The notes beneath the pieces are model-generated. The model was not told the origin of the DNA. It made no database searches and worked only from the letters and a program-made list of their open reading frames with translations. Shown here one piece after another: positions 38,402-47,548 of a DNA stretch of 64,000 bases. Position 1 is the stretch's first letter. Each line of letters starts with the position of its first letter. The translations under genes and the position numbers were made by a program. Origin of the DNA: Caenimonas sedimenti (GTDB lineage: Bacteria; Pseudomonadota; Gammaproteobacteria; Burkholderiales; Burkholderiaceae_C). The stretch lies in NCBI RefSeq assembly GCF_007833165.1, contig NZ_VOBQ01000002.1:124001-188000 (forward strand), given 5' to 3'.

Positions 38402-39327
38402 AATCAGGCAAGTCGCGCACCGCTGAAAAGGCGAACTCTGAGAAGCTCAAGGCCCTTCAGCACGCCGCTCGTTCGGCGGCCACACATCGGAGCTACGGGC
38501 AGGCGGTCGAGCACTTCAGGAAGGCAGGCCATGACATCCCGGCTTCAGCGAAGGAAGTCGCGACGTACCTGGCAGATCACGCCGGACGGTTGGCTGTCTC
38601 CACACTCCAGCATCGCCTCATTGCAGTCCATCGAGCGCACCTCGACGCTGGACTTAAATCGCCTGCCATGGACCCGCTTGTCAAGCGTACGATGCAGGGG
38701 ATACGTCGCACCTATGGCGTCGCACAACGCCGGGTCAAGGCGCTTGTGAAGGACGACCTGCTTGAAGTCCTGGCGCTCGTGGACAAGCAAAATCCGATGA
38801 AGGCCGCTCGCGACCGCGCATTGTTGCTGGTTGGGTTCGCTGGTGCCTTCCGCCGCTCAGAACTTGTATCGCTCCGCATCGAAGAGGTGACGTACTTCGA
38901 GAATGGAATGGAGCTTCTGCTGCGACGGTCGAAAACCGATCAGGAAGGGGCTAGTCGGACCGTATTCGTGCCGAAGGCGAGGGGTGAGCGGTGTCCAGTG
39001 AAGGCACTGCTTCAATGGCTTGAGCTGTACGGCGCGGAGGCAGGACCGCTTTTTCCGTCCATCAACCGCCATGACAAGGTTGTTCGCGCGTCGCTATCAC
39101 CGCAGTCCGTGGCACTGCTCCTCAAGGAAGCCGTTCGCCGTGCCAAAGGACAGAGAGCAGCAGATGACTTTTCCGCCCACTCCCTTCGCGCTGGGTTCGT
39201 AACGAGTGCGGCAGAAGCCGGCCTCCAACCGTATCAAATCCGCGATGTGACAGGCCATCGCTCAGATGTAACGTTGGCCAAGTACATCAGGCCCGTGCAA
39301 CGCCGTAGGATTCCCAGCCTTCTGTAG
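38398..39327 (+). CDS. Tyrosine recombinase/integrase
   Basis: 309 residues: N-terminal SAM-like core-binding domain (AATHRSYGQAVEHFRKAG...VSTLQHRLIAVHRAH) and C-terminal catalytic domain. Catalytic residues seen are the first Arg in AFRRSEL (Arg152), HSLRAGF (His and Arg near 261-264), GHRSDVTLAKYIR (His near 287, Tyr near 296). The protein seems complete. It is the best candidate for the enzyme that integrated this accessory segment. ATGA overlap with the gene upstream. Confidence 0.93.
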   Translation: MKSGKSRTAEKANSEKLKALQHAARSAATHRSYGQAVEHFRKAGHDIPASAKEVATYLADHAGRLAVSTLQHRLIAVHRAHLDAGLKSPAMDPLVKRTMQGIRRTYGVAQRRVKALVKDDLLEVLALVDKQNPMKAARDRALLLVGFAGAFRRSELVSLRIEEVTYFENGMELLLRRSKTDQEGASRTVFVPKARGERCPVKALLQWLELYGAEAGPLFPSINRHDKVVRASLSPQSVALLLKEAVRRAKGQRAADDFSAHSLRAGFVTSAAEAGLQPYQIRDVTGHRSDVTLAKYIRPVQRRRIPSLL

Positions 39328-39472
39328 ACGGGGCCCCGTGGTAGTGCGAACTCCGCCCCGGCTGCACCGCGCTAAGAGCCGACAGCTCACGAGGGACTTG
39401 ACCTTCTATTGGCTACAAGGTTTCCAATCATCCACGGCGCTGCGTCGTGCGGCCAGCCAGAAGAAGCCCAAC

Positions 39473-40234
39473 ATGAACCACCACAACCTACTTCGAGAGA
39501 CGACCCTGCTCGACTTCGAGCATCCCAGCATCCAAGGCCTGATTCGCGCGCGCCGCTGGGCGCAGATGTCTGCTAGGGAGCGCATCGGGGCGATCTACAA
39601 CTTCGTGCGCGACGAGATAGCCTTCGGCTACAACCTGGCCGACGATCTGCCAGCCTCCCAGGTGCTCGCCGACGGGATCGGCCAGTGCAACACCAAGGGC
39701 ACGCTGTTCATGGCCCTGCTGCGCGCTGCCGGCATCCCCTGCCGCTTCCATGGCTTCACTATCGACAAGGCCTTGCAGAAGGGCGCGATCACCGGCGTGG
39801 CCTACGCGCTGGCTCCGCGCGACATCATCCACAGCTGGGTGGAGGTGTGGTTCGAAGGTCGCTGGGTCGAGCTCGAGGGCTTCATCCTGGACAAGGACTA
39901 CCTCTCGAAGCTCCAAGAGCGCTTCGCCGACCGAGAGGGGGCGTTCTGCGGCTATGGGGCAGCGACCCCGGACTTGCAAAACCCGGGCGTGGAGTGGACG
40001 GGCGCGAACACCTACATCCAGAAGGACGGCATCAACCGGGACTTCGGCGTCTTCGACGATCCGGACTCCTTCTACGCCAAGCACGGCGCGAACCTCAGCG
40101 GCGTCAAGAAGTGGCTGTTCCAGGGCGTGGTCCGGCATTGGATGAACCGGAACGTCGCCAGGATCCGCGGATGGAGCGGCCGCGAGGCCGCGGTTCGCAA
40201 GGCCGATGCCGCGTGGGAGGCGCCGAGCCGCTGA
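39473..40234 (+). CDS. Transglutaminase-like protein
   Basis: 253 residues from MNHHNLLRETTLLDFEHPSI. A transglutaminase-core domain spans about residues 30-145: the nucleophile region ADGIGQCNTKGTLFMALLRAAGIPCRFHG (Cys near 70), IHSWVEVWFEGRWVELEGF (His near 123 and an acidic residue after it). The third residue is Glu where Asp is usual. No signal peptide. Role unknown: peptidase or cross-linking activity are both possible. It is the first gene after the recombinase and precedes the metal operon. Confidence 0.85.
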   Translation: MNHHNLLRETTLLDFEHPSIQGLIRARRWAQMSARERIGAIYNFVRDEIAFGYNLADDLPASQVLADGIGQCNTKGTLFMALLRAAGIPCRFHGFTIDKALQKGAITGVAYALAPRDIIHSWVEVWFEGRWVELEGFILDKDYLSKLQERFADREGAFCGYGAATPDLQNPGVEWTGANTYIQKDGINRDFGVFDDPDSFYAKHGANLSGVKKWLFQGVVRHWMNRNVARIRGWSGREAAVRKADAAWEAPSR

Positions 40235-40294
40235 GCCCTTGCATCCCACCCTTTCGTTGTGAGAATGTCAAGGCCGATAGAATCTGCTGATCCG

Positions 40295-40651
40295 ATGAGA
40301 CGCTTCCTGCTTCTGTTGCTCGCGTTCGTGCTGCCCCTGCAAATGAGCTGGGCCGCCGCGCACTTCTGCGACGACGAGAAGCTGGTGGCGCACGCCGTCG
40401 CCGCAGCTGAGCACGCGGGGCACGACCACGGCGCCCAGGCCGACGAACAGTCAGACGCCAAGGCGGAGAAGATCGCGGACGCGTGCTGCGGAGCTGCCCA
40501 CGGTTGCCACGGCTTGCATCACCTCATGGGGCAAGCCGACCTGGCTTTCCTGCCAAGCGTCGCCGCCCAGATGCCCGCGCCGTCCGGCGCCGCGCCGCCG
40601 CTGGGCGGGATCCACTCGCGGATCGAACGCCCCAACTGGCTCGCCGCCTGA
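40295..40651 (+). CDS. CzcI-like small secreted His/Cys-rich protein
   Basis: 118 residues. Signal sequence RRFLLLLLAFVLPLQMSWAAAHFC, then a His-rich metal-binding region (HAVAAAEHAGHDHG) and CCGAAHGCHGLHHLMG. It matches the CzcI type: a small periplasmic protein made at the head of czc operons, with an unclear regulatory or binding role. A related signal sequence occurs in three other small proteins of the window. It probably starts the RND operon. Confidence 0.83.
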   Translation: MRRFLLLLLAFVLPLQMSWAAAHFCDDEKLVAHAVAAAEHAGHDHGAQADEQSDAKAEKIADACCGAAHGCHGLHHLMGQADLAFLPSVAAQMPAPSGAAPPLGGIHSRIERPNWLAA

Positions 40652-40732
40652 CGGCGGGCCGCGACAACTCACCCCTTTCCACCTCTCGCGGTTCGCCGAA
40701 GCAGTCGTTCGTTTCGACCTTCGGAGAACTCG

Positions 40733-41938
40733 ATGCCTTTCCCATTCCCGCGGCCGCGGTTGGCCGCGCTCTTCGCGAGCTTGGCGCTGGCCTGCGCGGC
40801 GCACGCTCAATCCGCACGGCCGACCTTGCGGGAAGCGGTCGACGCCGCTTGGAGCCTCAGCCCCCAGGCCCGCGCGCTGGTCAGCCGTCAGGCTGAGCTC
40901 GACGCCAGAGCGCGCGCGGTCGGCTCCTTCCTGGCCGCCGCGCCCACCGTGTCGCTCGCCCACAAGGCGGGCAGAGGCAATGCCAGCGGCGCCCAGGAGA
41001 CCGAAGCCGAGATCTCGGCTCCGCTCTGGCAGCCCAGGCTTCGCTCGGCCACGGCCAGCCAGGTGGAAGCCGACCGGGCGGCTCTCAGCGCGCAGATCGC
41101 CGCCGCCAAGTTGAAGCTCGCCGCAGAGGCGCGGGAGCTGGCCACCGCGGCCGCTGTGGCCGAAGCTCAGCTCGAGCTCGCCTCGCGCAAGGTCTCCGAA
41201 GCGAACGCTGTCGCCGCCGACACCGAGCGGCGCGTCAAAGCCGGAGAGAGCGCGCGCGTCGACAGCCTGCGCGCCCAGTCGGCTCTGAGCGAGGCGCAGT
41301 CCGCGCGCGCGGCCGCCGAAGGGGCGCTGGCCCGGGCTCTTGCCAACTGGCGCGCGCTCACCGGCATGCCTCAGCTCGCGTCTTTGGACGAAGCTCCAGG
41401 TCCGGAAGGCGCCCATCCCATCGTGCAGGCCGCCGAGGCGCAGGCGCGCGCGGCGCGCTCGAAGCTGGAAGTCACCGAGGCCGACCGGCGCGACCCGATG
41501 GAGATCGGCTTGGGAGTTGTCCGGGAGAGGCCGGGCGGAGGAGCCGCAACGGAGAACGCCGTCAGGCTGTCGTTACGCGTGCCGCTTGGAGGCGACATCC
41601 GCAACGGCGCCAGGATCGCCGCGGCGCGCGCGGAGCTGGACACCGCCGAGGCCGAGCTCGACGCGGCTCGGCGCTTGGCCGGCGCGGAGCGCGAGGCGGC
41701 AGTGGCGGAGCTCGACGCGGCGCGGCGCTCCGAACGACTGGCCGCCGACCGCGAGCGATTCGCCCGCGAGGCCCAGGAGCTGATCGCCAAGTCCCACCGG
41801 CTGGGCGAGACGGACCTCCCCACCAGGCTGCGGGCCGACGCTGAGAGGTTCGAAGCCGAGCTCGCGCGAGCCCGCGCGTCCATCGAGGCGCGTCGCGCCC
41901 TGTCCAAGTTGAACCAGGCCAACGGGGCCATGCCATGA
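40733..41938 (+). CDS. Outer membrane efflux protein, CzcC/TolC-type
   Basis: 401 residues: signal peptide (to CAAHA, ~residue 22), then the two coiled helical hairpins of outer membrane factors (LREAVDAAWSLSPQARALVSRQAELDARARAVG; a second repeat in the C-terminal half). It should form the outer channel for the RND pump encoded downstream. Overlaps the next start by ATGA. Confidence 0.9.
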   Translation: MPFPFPRPRLAALFASLALACAAHAQSARPTLREAVDAAWSLSPQARALVSRQAELDARARAVGSFLAAAPTVSLAHKAGRGNASGAQETEAEISAPLWQPRLRSATASQVEADRAALSAQIAAAKLKLAAEARELATAAAVAEAQLELASRKVSEANAVAADTERRVKAGESARVDSLRAQSALSEAQSARAAAEGALARALANWRALTGMPQLASLDEAPGPEGAHPIVQAAEAQARAARSKLEVTEADRRDPMEIGLGVVRERPGGGAATENAVRLSLRVPLGGDIRNGARIAAARAELDTAEAELDAARRLAGAEREAAVAELDAARRSERLAADRERFAREAQELIAKSHRLGETDLPTRLRADAERFEAELARARASIEARRALSKLNQANGAMP

Positions 41939-42477
41939 ACAAGAGACTTCGCGCCGCGTTCGCGGCCTTCGCCATCGCCAGTGCTTGCGCGCCCGCTCTG
42001 GCCGCCGACGAGCACGGGCACGACCACGGCCCGGCGGCGACAGACGCCGCCGCCAGCCCGCGCTTCGACGCCCACTCCGATCTGTTCGAGCTGGTCGGGG
42101 TGTTGGAGAAGGGGCAGATCACGGTCTACCTCGATCGCTACGCGACCAACGAGCCGATCGTGGGAGCAAAGATCGAGTTCGAGTCCGGAGCCAACAAGGG
42201 CGTGGCCACGCCGCAGCCCGACGGCACCTACGCCATCAAGTTCGCGGGCGTGGACAAGCCAGGAGAGTTCCCCTTCTCCTTCACCGTCACCGCGGGCTCC
42301 GACACCGACCTGCTCGCCGGCGAGCTCCACATCGACGCCGCCCAGGCCCACCAGGACGCGCCGCGACCCTGGCTGCGCTGGGCGGGCTTCGCCGCCGCGG
42401 CTCTGGCCGCCGCGGCGGCCCTGCTCTTCGCCCGTCGCAAGTTCGGCCGCCGCGCCGGCCTGAGGACACCAACGTGA
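41935..42477 (+). CDS. Periplasmic/membrane accessory protein of RND metal operon
   Basis: 180 residues: signal peptide, His-rich EHGHDHG at the mature N-terminus, a beta-sandwich-like domain (GVLEKGQITVYLDRYATNEPIVGAKIEFESG...KFAGVDKPGEFPFSFTV), and a C-terminal membrane helix followed by RRKFGRR. Found between the outer membrane and adaptor genes of metal RND operons. Function is not defined; the His-rich start suggests metal binding. Stop overlaps the GTG of the adaptor gene. Confidence 0.8.
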   Translation: MNKRLRAAFAAFAIASACAPALAADEHGHDHGPAATDAAASPRFDAHSDLFELVGVLEKGQITVYLDRYATNEPIVGAKIEFESGANKGVATPQPDGTYAIKFAGVDKPGEFPFSFTVTAGSDTDLLAGELHIDAAQAHQDAPRPWLRWAGFAAAALAAAAALLFARRKFGRRAGLRTPT

Positions 42478-43583
42478 ACAACAACTTTCTCCTCGCGGCC
42501 TTTCTCATCGCGTTCGCTGTTGGCGCTACCGCGCAGGCGAGCCCTGACCACAACCACGCGGAGCCCACCGCCGCCGCCGCGAGCAACGCGCCAAAGCGCC
42601 TTCCCGACGGCAGCGTTTTCCTGCCCAAGAACTCGCAGCGCCAGCTCGCCGTGCGGACGGTCCTCTCCGAGGAGCGCTCGGCGCCGCAAACCATCGAGCT
42701 CACGGGGCGCGTGACGATGGACCCGAACGCGGGCGGGCGCGTGCAGCCCACGCAAGCGGGACGCGTGGAGGCGGGCCCGCGCGGACTGCCGTCCCTGGGC
42801 CAGTTCGTCCGCAAGGGCGAGGCGCTCGCGGTGGTGCGCTCGTCGGCCTCGGCCATCGAGAAGGCCAACCAGCAGGCGCAGGCCGCGGAGCTGCGCGCGC
42901 AGCTTGACCTGGCCCGCAGGCGCGTGGCGCGTCTCTCGGAGCTCGAAGGCACGGTGCCCGCGAAGGACATCGAGGCCGCGCGCTCCGACGTGTCGAGCCT
43001 GCAGCAGCGGCTTGCCGCTGTGGGCGGGTCCGTCTCGGCGTCGGAAACCTTGGTCGCTCCGATCTCGGGCGTGATCTCGGCGTCGAACGCCGTGGCCGGC
43101 CAGGTGGTCGACGCGCGCGAGGTGCTCTTCGAGATTGTCGATCCCTCCAAGCTCGTCGTCGAGGCGATGGTGTTCGACATGGGGCTGCTGTCCAACGTCG
43201 GCGCGGCCAGCGCGAGCCCCGCGCCGGGAGTCAGCGTGCCGCTGCGCCTGATGGGCGCGGGGCGCGCGCAGCGCGAGGGCGCCATCCCGTTGCAGTTCAG
43301 GACGGCGGGAGCCGCGGCGGTCCCCTTGGCGGTCAACCAGCAGGTGAAGGTGCTCGTGCACACGAGGACCATGGTCAAGGGAGTCGCGGTGCCCGCGGCG
43401 GCCCTGGTCAAGAGCGCGAGCAACCAGGACATGGTGTGGGTCCACGCGGGCGCCGAGGTCTTCCAGCCTCGGCCCGTGCGGGCTTCTCCCTTGGACGGCG
43501 CGAGCGTGTCGGTGACCGACGGCATCAAAGCCGGCGAGCGGGTGGTGGTCCAAGGCGCGTCCTTGGTGAACCAAGTGAGGTGA
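42474..43583 (+). CDS. RND periplasmic adaptor, CzcB/CusB-type
   Basis: 369 residues from GTG. Signal peptide (ends TAQA), His-rich PDHNHAEP, a barrel-sandwich/lipoyl-like region (GRVEAGPRGLPSLGQFVRKGEALAVVRSS), a coiled-coil hairpin (KANQQAQAAELRAQLDLARRRVARLSEL) and a membrane-proximal domain ending VVVQGASLVNQV. Links the inner RND pump with the outer channel. The start is set by overlap with the upstream stop and gives a clean signal peptide. Confidence 0.92.
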   Translation: MNNNFLLAAFLIAFAVGATAQASPDHNHAEPTAAAASNAPKRLPDGSVFLPKNSQRQLAVRTVLSEERSAPQTIELTGRVTMDPNAGGRVQPTQAGRVEAGPRGLPSLGQFVRKGEALAVVRSSASAIEKANQQAQAAELRAQLDLARRRVARLSELEGTVPAKDIEAARSDVSSLQQRLAAVGGSVSASETLVAPISGVISASNAVAGQVVDAREVLFEIVDPSKLVVEAMVFDMGLLSNVGAASASPAPGVSVPLRLMGAGRAQREGAIPLQFRTAGAAAVPLAVNQQVKVLVHTRTMVKGVAVPAAALVKSASNQDMVWVHAGAEVFQPRPVRASPLDGASVSVTDGIKAGERVVVQGASLVNQVR

Positions 43584-43590
43584 GGCCGGG

Positions 43591-46500
43591 ATGTTCGACA
43601 AGCTAGTCCACTTCTCCCTCTCGAACCGTCTGCTGGTGGTCATGGCTGCCTTGGCCTTGATGGCCTACGGCGCCTTCACGCTCATCCGCATGCCGGTGGA
43701 CGTCTTTCCGGATCTCAACAAGCCAACCGTCACCGTGCAGGCCGAAGCCGGGGGGATGGCCCCCGAGGAAGTCGAGCAGCTGATCACCGTGCCGTTGGAG
43801 ACGGCCATGGCCGGGATCCCGGGCGTGGAGACGGTGCGCTCCATTTCGAGCGTGGGCCTGGCCTTCGTCTACGTCACGTTCGACTGGAAGACCGACATCT
43901 ACCGCGCCAGGCAAATGGTCGGCGAGCGCCTGGCCACCGCGCGCGAGCAGCTCCCGCAAGGGGTCGAGCACGTGGCGATGGGGCCCATCAGCTCCATCAT
44001 GGGCGAAATCATGCTCGTGGCGCTGCCGATCGAGCCCGCCAAGATCAGCCCGATGGCGGTGCGCGAATACGCGGACTTCGTGCTGCGCCCGCGACTGCTC
44101 GCCATTCCAGGAGTCGCCCAAGTCGTGCCGATCGGGGGCGAGGTGCGCCAATACCAGGTGCAGCCCAACACCGCCTCGATGGCGGCGCTTGGCGTGACGC
44201 TCGACGCGATCGAAGGCGCGCTCAAAGGGTTCTCCGCCAACACCAGCGGCGGGTTCTTGGAGCTCAACGCCCGCGAATACCTGATCCGCAACATCGGGCG
44301 CACGACCCGCATCGAGGACTTGCAGCGGCTGCCGGTGGCGTTCGGCAACGGCCAGCCGATCGCTCTCTCGCAGGTGGCCAACGTCGCGTTCGCTCCCGCG
44401 ATAAAGCGCGGCGACGCGGGCTACAACGGGGGCCCCGCGGTCATCGTTGGCATCCAGAAGCAGCCATCGGCCGACACCGTGAAGCTCACGGAACAAGTCG
44501 AGGCGGCGCTCGACGGATTCAAGAAGAGCCTGCCTCCCGGCATGGGCGCTCCCATCGTGACGATGCGCCAAGCCACCTTCATCGAGACGTCGGTGGGCAC
44601 GCTGCAAGGCAAGCTTCTCGCCGCGGCGGCTGTGGTGGCCGTGGTGCTCTACCTGTTCTTGATGAACGCCCGCACGACGGTGATCGCGCTCACGGCCATT
44701 CCGCTGTCGGTGCTCATCGCCGCTCTCGTCTTCAAATACTTCGGCTTCTCGATCAACACGATGACGTTGGGCGGGCTCACGATCGCCATCGGCGAGCTCG
44801 TGGACGACGCGGTGGTGGGAGTGGAGAACGTGCTGCGCCGATTGAAGCTGAACCAAGACCAGCCGGAGGAGCGGCGCATGAACCCGCTCGCCCTGATCGC
44901 CCGCGCGACGTTGGAGGTGCGCTCGGCCATCGTCTACGCCACCGCCATCATCGCGCTGGTGCTGCTGCCGCTCTTCTTCCTCCCCGGAGTGGAAGGCCGC
45001 CTCATGCAGCCGCTCGGCGTGGCCTACATCGTGTCGCTGCTGGCCAGCATGGTGGTGTCGCTCACGGTGACGCCGATCATGTGCTACTACCTGCTGCCGA
45101 AGATGAAGGGCCTTGGGCACGGCGACACGAAGGCGCAGGCGTGGGTGAAGGCCAGGTATGAACGCGCGCTGTCTCGGGTGCTCTCGCGTCCCAAGCCGTG
45201 GCTCGCGGCCGCGGGAGTGGCGGTGCTCCTGGCGATCGCCGCGGTGCCGCTCTTCCCGACGACATTCCTGCCTCCGTTCAACGAGGGCGTCGCGCTGGTG
45301 GGCCTGCGGCTCAACCCGGGCACGACGCTGTCGGAGACGTCGCGATTGGGCGCGGTGGCCGAGCGCAGTCTGCGCGAGGTGCCAGAGGTGCGCAGCGTGG
45401 GCCGCAGGTCGGGGCGGGCCGAGCTCGACGAGCACGCAGAGGGCGTGCACGTCTCCGAGCTCGACGTCGCGCTCAAACGTAGCGATCGCTCTGTCGACGA
45501 GGTCTACGCGGACCTGCGCTCCAAGGTCTCGTCGCTGCCGGCGTCGATCGAGGTGGGGCAGCCGATCAGCCACCGCATCGACCACATGCTCTCGGGCGTG
45601 CGCACGCAGATCGCCATCAAGGTGTTCGGCGACGACCTCGACGCGCTGCGAGCCCAAGCGGAGACCCTGCGCGCGCGCCTCTCGAAGATCGAGGGCGTGG
45701 CGGACCTGCAAGTCGAAAAGCAGGTGCTCACGCCCCAGATCAAGGTCCGGGTCGACTACGACAAGGCGCTGGGCTACGGCATCGCGCCCTCGAAGCTGCT
45801 GCGCGAGCTGCAAATGATGATCGACGGCGAGAAGGTCGCCCAAGTGGTGGAGGGCAACCGCCGCTTCAACCTGGTGCTGCGCCTGCCCGAGTCGGCGCGC
45901 GGGACCGAGGGGTTGCGCTCCATCATGATCGACACGCCCGGCGGACGCGTGCCGCTCTCGCAGCTGGCGGTCGTGGAGGAGTCGGACGGCCCCAACCAGA
46001 TCAGCCGCGACGATGGCAGGCGGCGGATCGTGATTTCTGCCAACGCGCAAGGGCGCGCGCTCTCGGACGTGGTCGCCGACATCCGACAAGCGACGGGCGA
46101 GGCCAAGCTCCCCGAGGGCTACTTCGTCACAATCGGCGGGCAGTTCCAGGCGCAGGAGGAGGCCAGCCGTCTCATCGGCCTGCTGTCGCTGGGCTCCCTC
46201 GCGCTGATCTACGCGATCCTTTACTCCCGCTACAAATCGGGAGCGCTGGCGGCGATCATCATGGCCAACATCCCGCTCGCGCTCGTCGGCGCGGTCGTGG
46301 GCCTGTGGATCTCGGGCCAGCCCCTGTCGGTCGCCGCGCTCGTCGGCTTCATCACGCTCGCCGGCATCGCGATCCGCAACGGCATCATGAAGGTCTCGCA
46401 CTACGTGAACCTATGCGCGTTCGAGGGCGAAGCCTTCGGCGACAAGATGCTCGCGCGCGGCTCCCTCGAGCGGCTCACTCCCGTGCTGATGACGGCGCTG

Positions 46501-46704
46501 GTCGCCGCGCTCGCGCTGGCTCCATTGCTGTTCGAGGCCGACCAGCCTGGCGCCGAGATCCTGCATCCGGTCGCGGTGGTGATCTTCTCGGGGCTCATCA
46601 CCTCCACGCTGCTGGACTCCTTCCTCACTCCCGCGATGGTCAAGCTCTTCGGACGCGGGCCCATCGAGCGGCTCGCCGCCCAATCCGGGACCGAGGCCTA
46701 CTGA
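43591..46704 (+). CDS. Heavy-metal RND efflux pump, CzcA/CusA family
   Basis: 1037 residues, the usual length. Inner-membrane proton-driven transporter exporting metal cations from periplasm or cytoplasm. N-terminal helix MFDKLVHFSLSNRLLVV, then RMPVDVFPDLNKPTV typical of HME-RND. In helix 4 the proton-relay region reads AIGELVDDAVVGVENVLRRL with two acidic residues. Whether it is monovalent (Cu/Ag) or divalent (Co/Zn/Cd/Ni) is not certain; operon context with CzcI-like and CadR-like genes leans to divalent metals. Confidence 0.94.
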   Translation: MFDKLVHFSLSNRLLVVMAALALMAYGAFTLIRMPVDVFPDLNKPTVTVQAEAGGMAPEEVEQLITVPLETAMAGIPGVETVRSISSVGLAFVYVTFDWKTDIYRARQMVGERLATAREQLPQGVEHVAMGPISSIMGEIMLVALPIEPAKISPMAVREYADFVLRPRLLAIPGVAQVVPIGGEVRQYQVQPNTASMAALGVTLDAIEGALKGFSANTSGGFLELNAREYLIRNIGRTTRIEDLQRLPVAFGNGQPIALSQVANVAFAPAIKRGDAGYNGGPAVIVGIQKQPSADTVKLTEQVEAALDGFKKSLPPGMGAPIVTMRQATFIETSVGTLQGKLLAAAAVVAVVLYLFLMNARTTVIALTAIPLSVLIAALVFKYFGFSINTMTLGGLTIAIGELVDDAVVGVENVLRRLKLNQDQPEERRMNPLALIARATLEVRSAIVYATAIIALVLLPLFFLPGVEGRLMQPLGVAYIVSLLASMVVSLTVTPIMCYYLLPKMKGLGHGDTKAQAWVKARYERALSRVLSRPKPWLAAAGVAVLLAIAAVPLFPTTFLPPFNEGVALVGLRLNPGTTLSETSRLGAVAERSLREVPEVRSVGRRSGRAELDEHAEGVHVSELDVALKRSDRSVDEVYADLRSKVSSLPASIEVGQPISHRIDHMLSGVRTQIAIKVFGDDLDALRAQAETLRARLSKIEGVADLQVEKQVLTPQIKVRVDYDKALGYGIAPSKLLRELQMMIDGEKVAQVVEGNRRFNLVLRLPESARGTEGLRSIMIDTPGGRVPLSQLAVVEESDGPNQISRDDGRRRIVISANAQGRALSDVVADIRQATGEAKLPEGYFVTIGGQFQAQEEASRLIGLLSLGSLALIYAILYSRYKSGALAAIIMANIPLALVGAVVGLWISGQPLSVAALVGFITLAGIAIRNGIMKVSHYVNLCAFEGEAFGDKMLARGSLERLTPVLMTALVAALALAPLLFEADQPGAEILHPVAVVIFSGLITSTLLDSFLTPAMVKLFGRGPIERLAAQSGTEAY

Positions 46705-46739
46705 TTTCCACCGCCAACCCACCCACCATAGGAAGCATC

Positions 46740-47111
46740 ATGAAAGCCAAGACTCTCGCCCTCTCCGTCCTTCTCGCGTTCTCCGGGTTCGCCTTCGCCG
46801 GCCCCGACGACCACACGCCCAAGCACGGCGGCATCTTCGTCGAAGGCAAGGCCGCCGACGTGGAAGTCGTCGCCAAGCCGGAGCTGATCCAGGTCTACGT
46901 CTACGACCACGGCAAGCCGGCCAAGCTCGATGGCGCCAAGGGCAAGTTGACGTTGCTCAACGGAAACCAGAAGACTGAAGCCGAGCTCGCGCCGGCGGGC
47001 GACAAGCTCGAAGCCAAGGGGTCCTTCAAGGTGGCCAAGGGCACCAAGGGCATCGCGCTGGTCACCCTCGCGGGCAAGCCCGCCTTCACCGCGCGCTTCG
47101 AGGTGAAGTGA
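46740..47111 (+). CDS. Small periplasmic protein of RND metal operon
   Basis: 123 residues with signal peptide (MKAKTLALSVLLAFSGFAFA) and AGGAAG ribosome site. Mature part DDHTPKHGGIFVEGKAADVEVVAKPELIQVYVYDHGKPAKLDG looks like one small beta-sandwich domain; similar proteins accompany czc/cus operons. Probably binds metal near the His residues at the mature N-terminus. Stop overlaps the next start. Confidence 0.82.
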   Translation: MKAKTLALSVLLAFSGFAFAGPDDHTPKHGGIFVEGKAADVEVVAKPELIQVYVYDHGKPAKLDGAKGKLTLLNGNQKTEAELAPAGDKLEAKGSFKVAKGTKGIALVTLAGKPAFTARFEVK

Positions 47112-47458
47112 TGCTCGGACGCCTCGTCGCGGCCTTGGCCGCCCTCGCGGCGCTCGTCGGCTGCGCGTCCACGCCTGTGTTCGAAGGCGGCCGCGCGTGG
47201 AGCGAAGGCTGGCGCGAAGGCAAGGTCGAGAAGGCGTCCGCGGGGGAGCTCGGCTACCGGCAGTCCTACGACTGCCGATACCGAGAGGGCGGAGCCGGAC
47301 GCGACGCCTCCGGTCGCTTCGCCGTCGTCGGCGTTCAACACATGGGGCGGCACCGGCACCACGTCGCGCCGGTCGAGGCGGGCAAGGAGCCGACGGTCGG
47401 AGCGTCCGTGCTCACCAACTGGCGCGGCTGCGAGCCGCCGATCGCTCGCGCTCGATGA
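47111..47458 (+). CDS. Small lipoprotein
   Basis: 115 residues. Lipobox ALVGC gives the lipidated Cys near residue 18. The mature part contains two further cysteines and a His-rich stretch MGRHRHHVAP. No family recognised. Overlap with the upstream gene suggests it is the last gene of the RND operon. Confidence 0.72.
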   Translation: MLGRLVAALAALAALVGCASTPVFEGGRAWSEGWREGKVEKASAGELGYRQSYDCRYREGGAGRDASGRFAVVGVQHMGRHRHHVAPVEAGKEPTVGASVLTNWRGCEPPIARAR

Positions 47459-47523
47459 CGAGAAGCGAAGACTCGGCTGGCCCGGGCAGCGATGGACGCG
47501 GCCGTCGCGGAGCGCTTTAATAG

Positions 47524-47541
47524 CCTGTAGCTTCTACAAGG
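47524..47541. promoter_or_regulatory. Dyad upstream of MerR-family gene
   Basis: CCTGTAG CTT CTACAAGG, an imperfect inverted repeat ending 7 bases before the regulator start. It resembles CadR/PbrR boxes (compare the box at 48009). Read on the minus strand it has -35/-10-like flanks, so it might also be a leftover of a divergent arrangement. Likely autoregulatory. Confidence 0.6.
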
Positions 47542-47548
47542 TTGAGCA

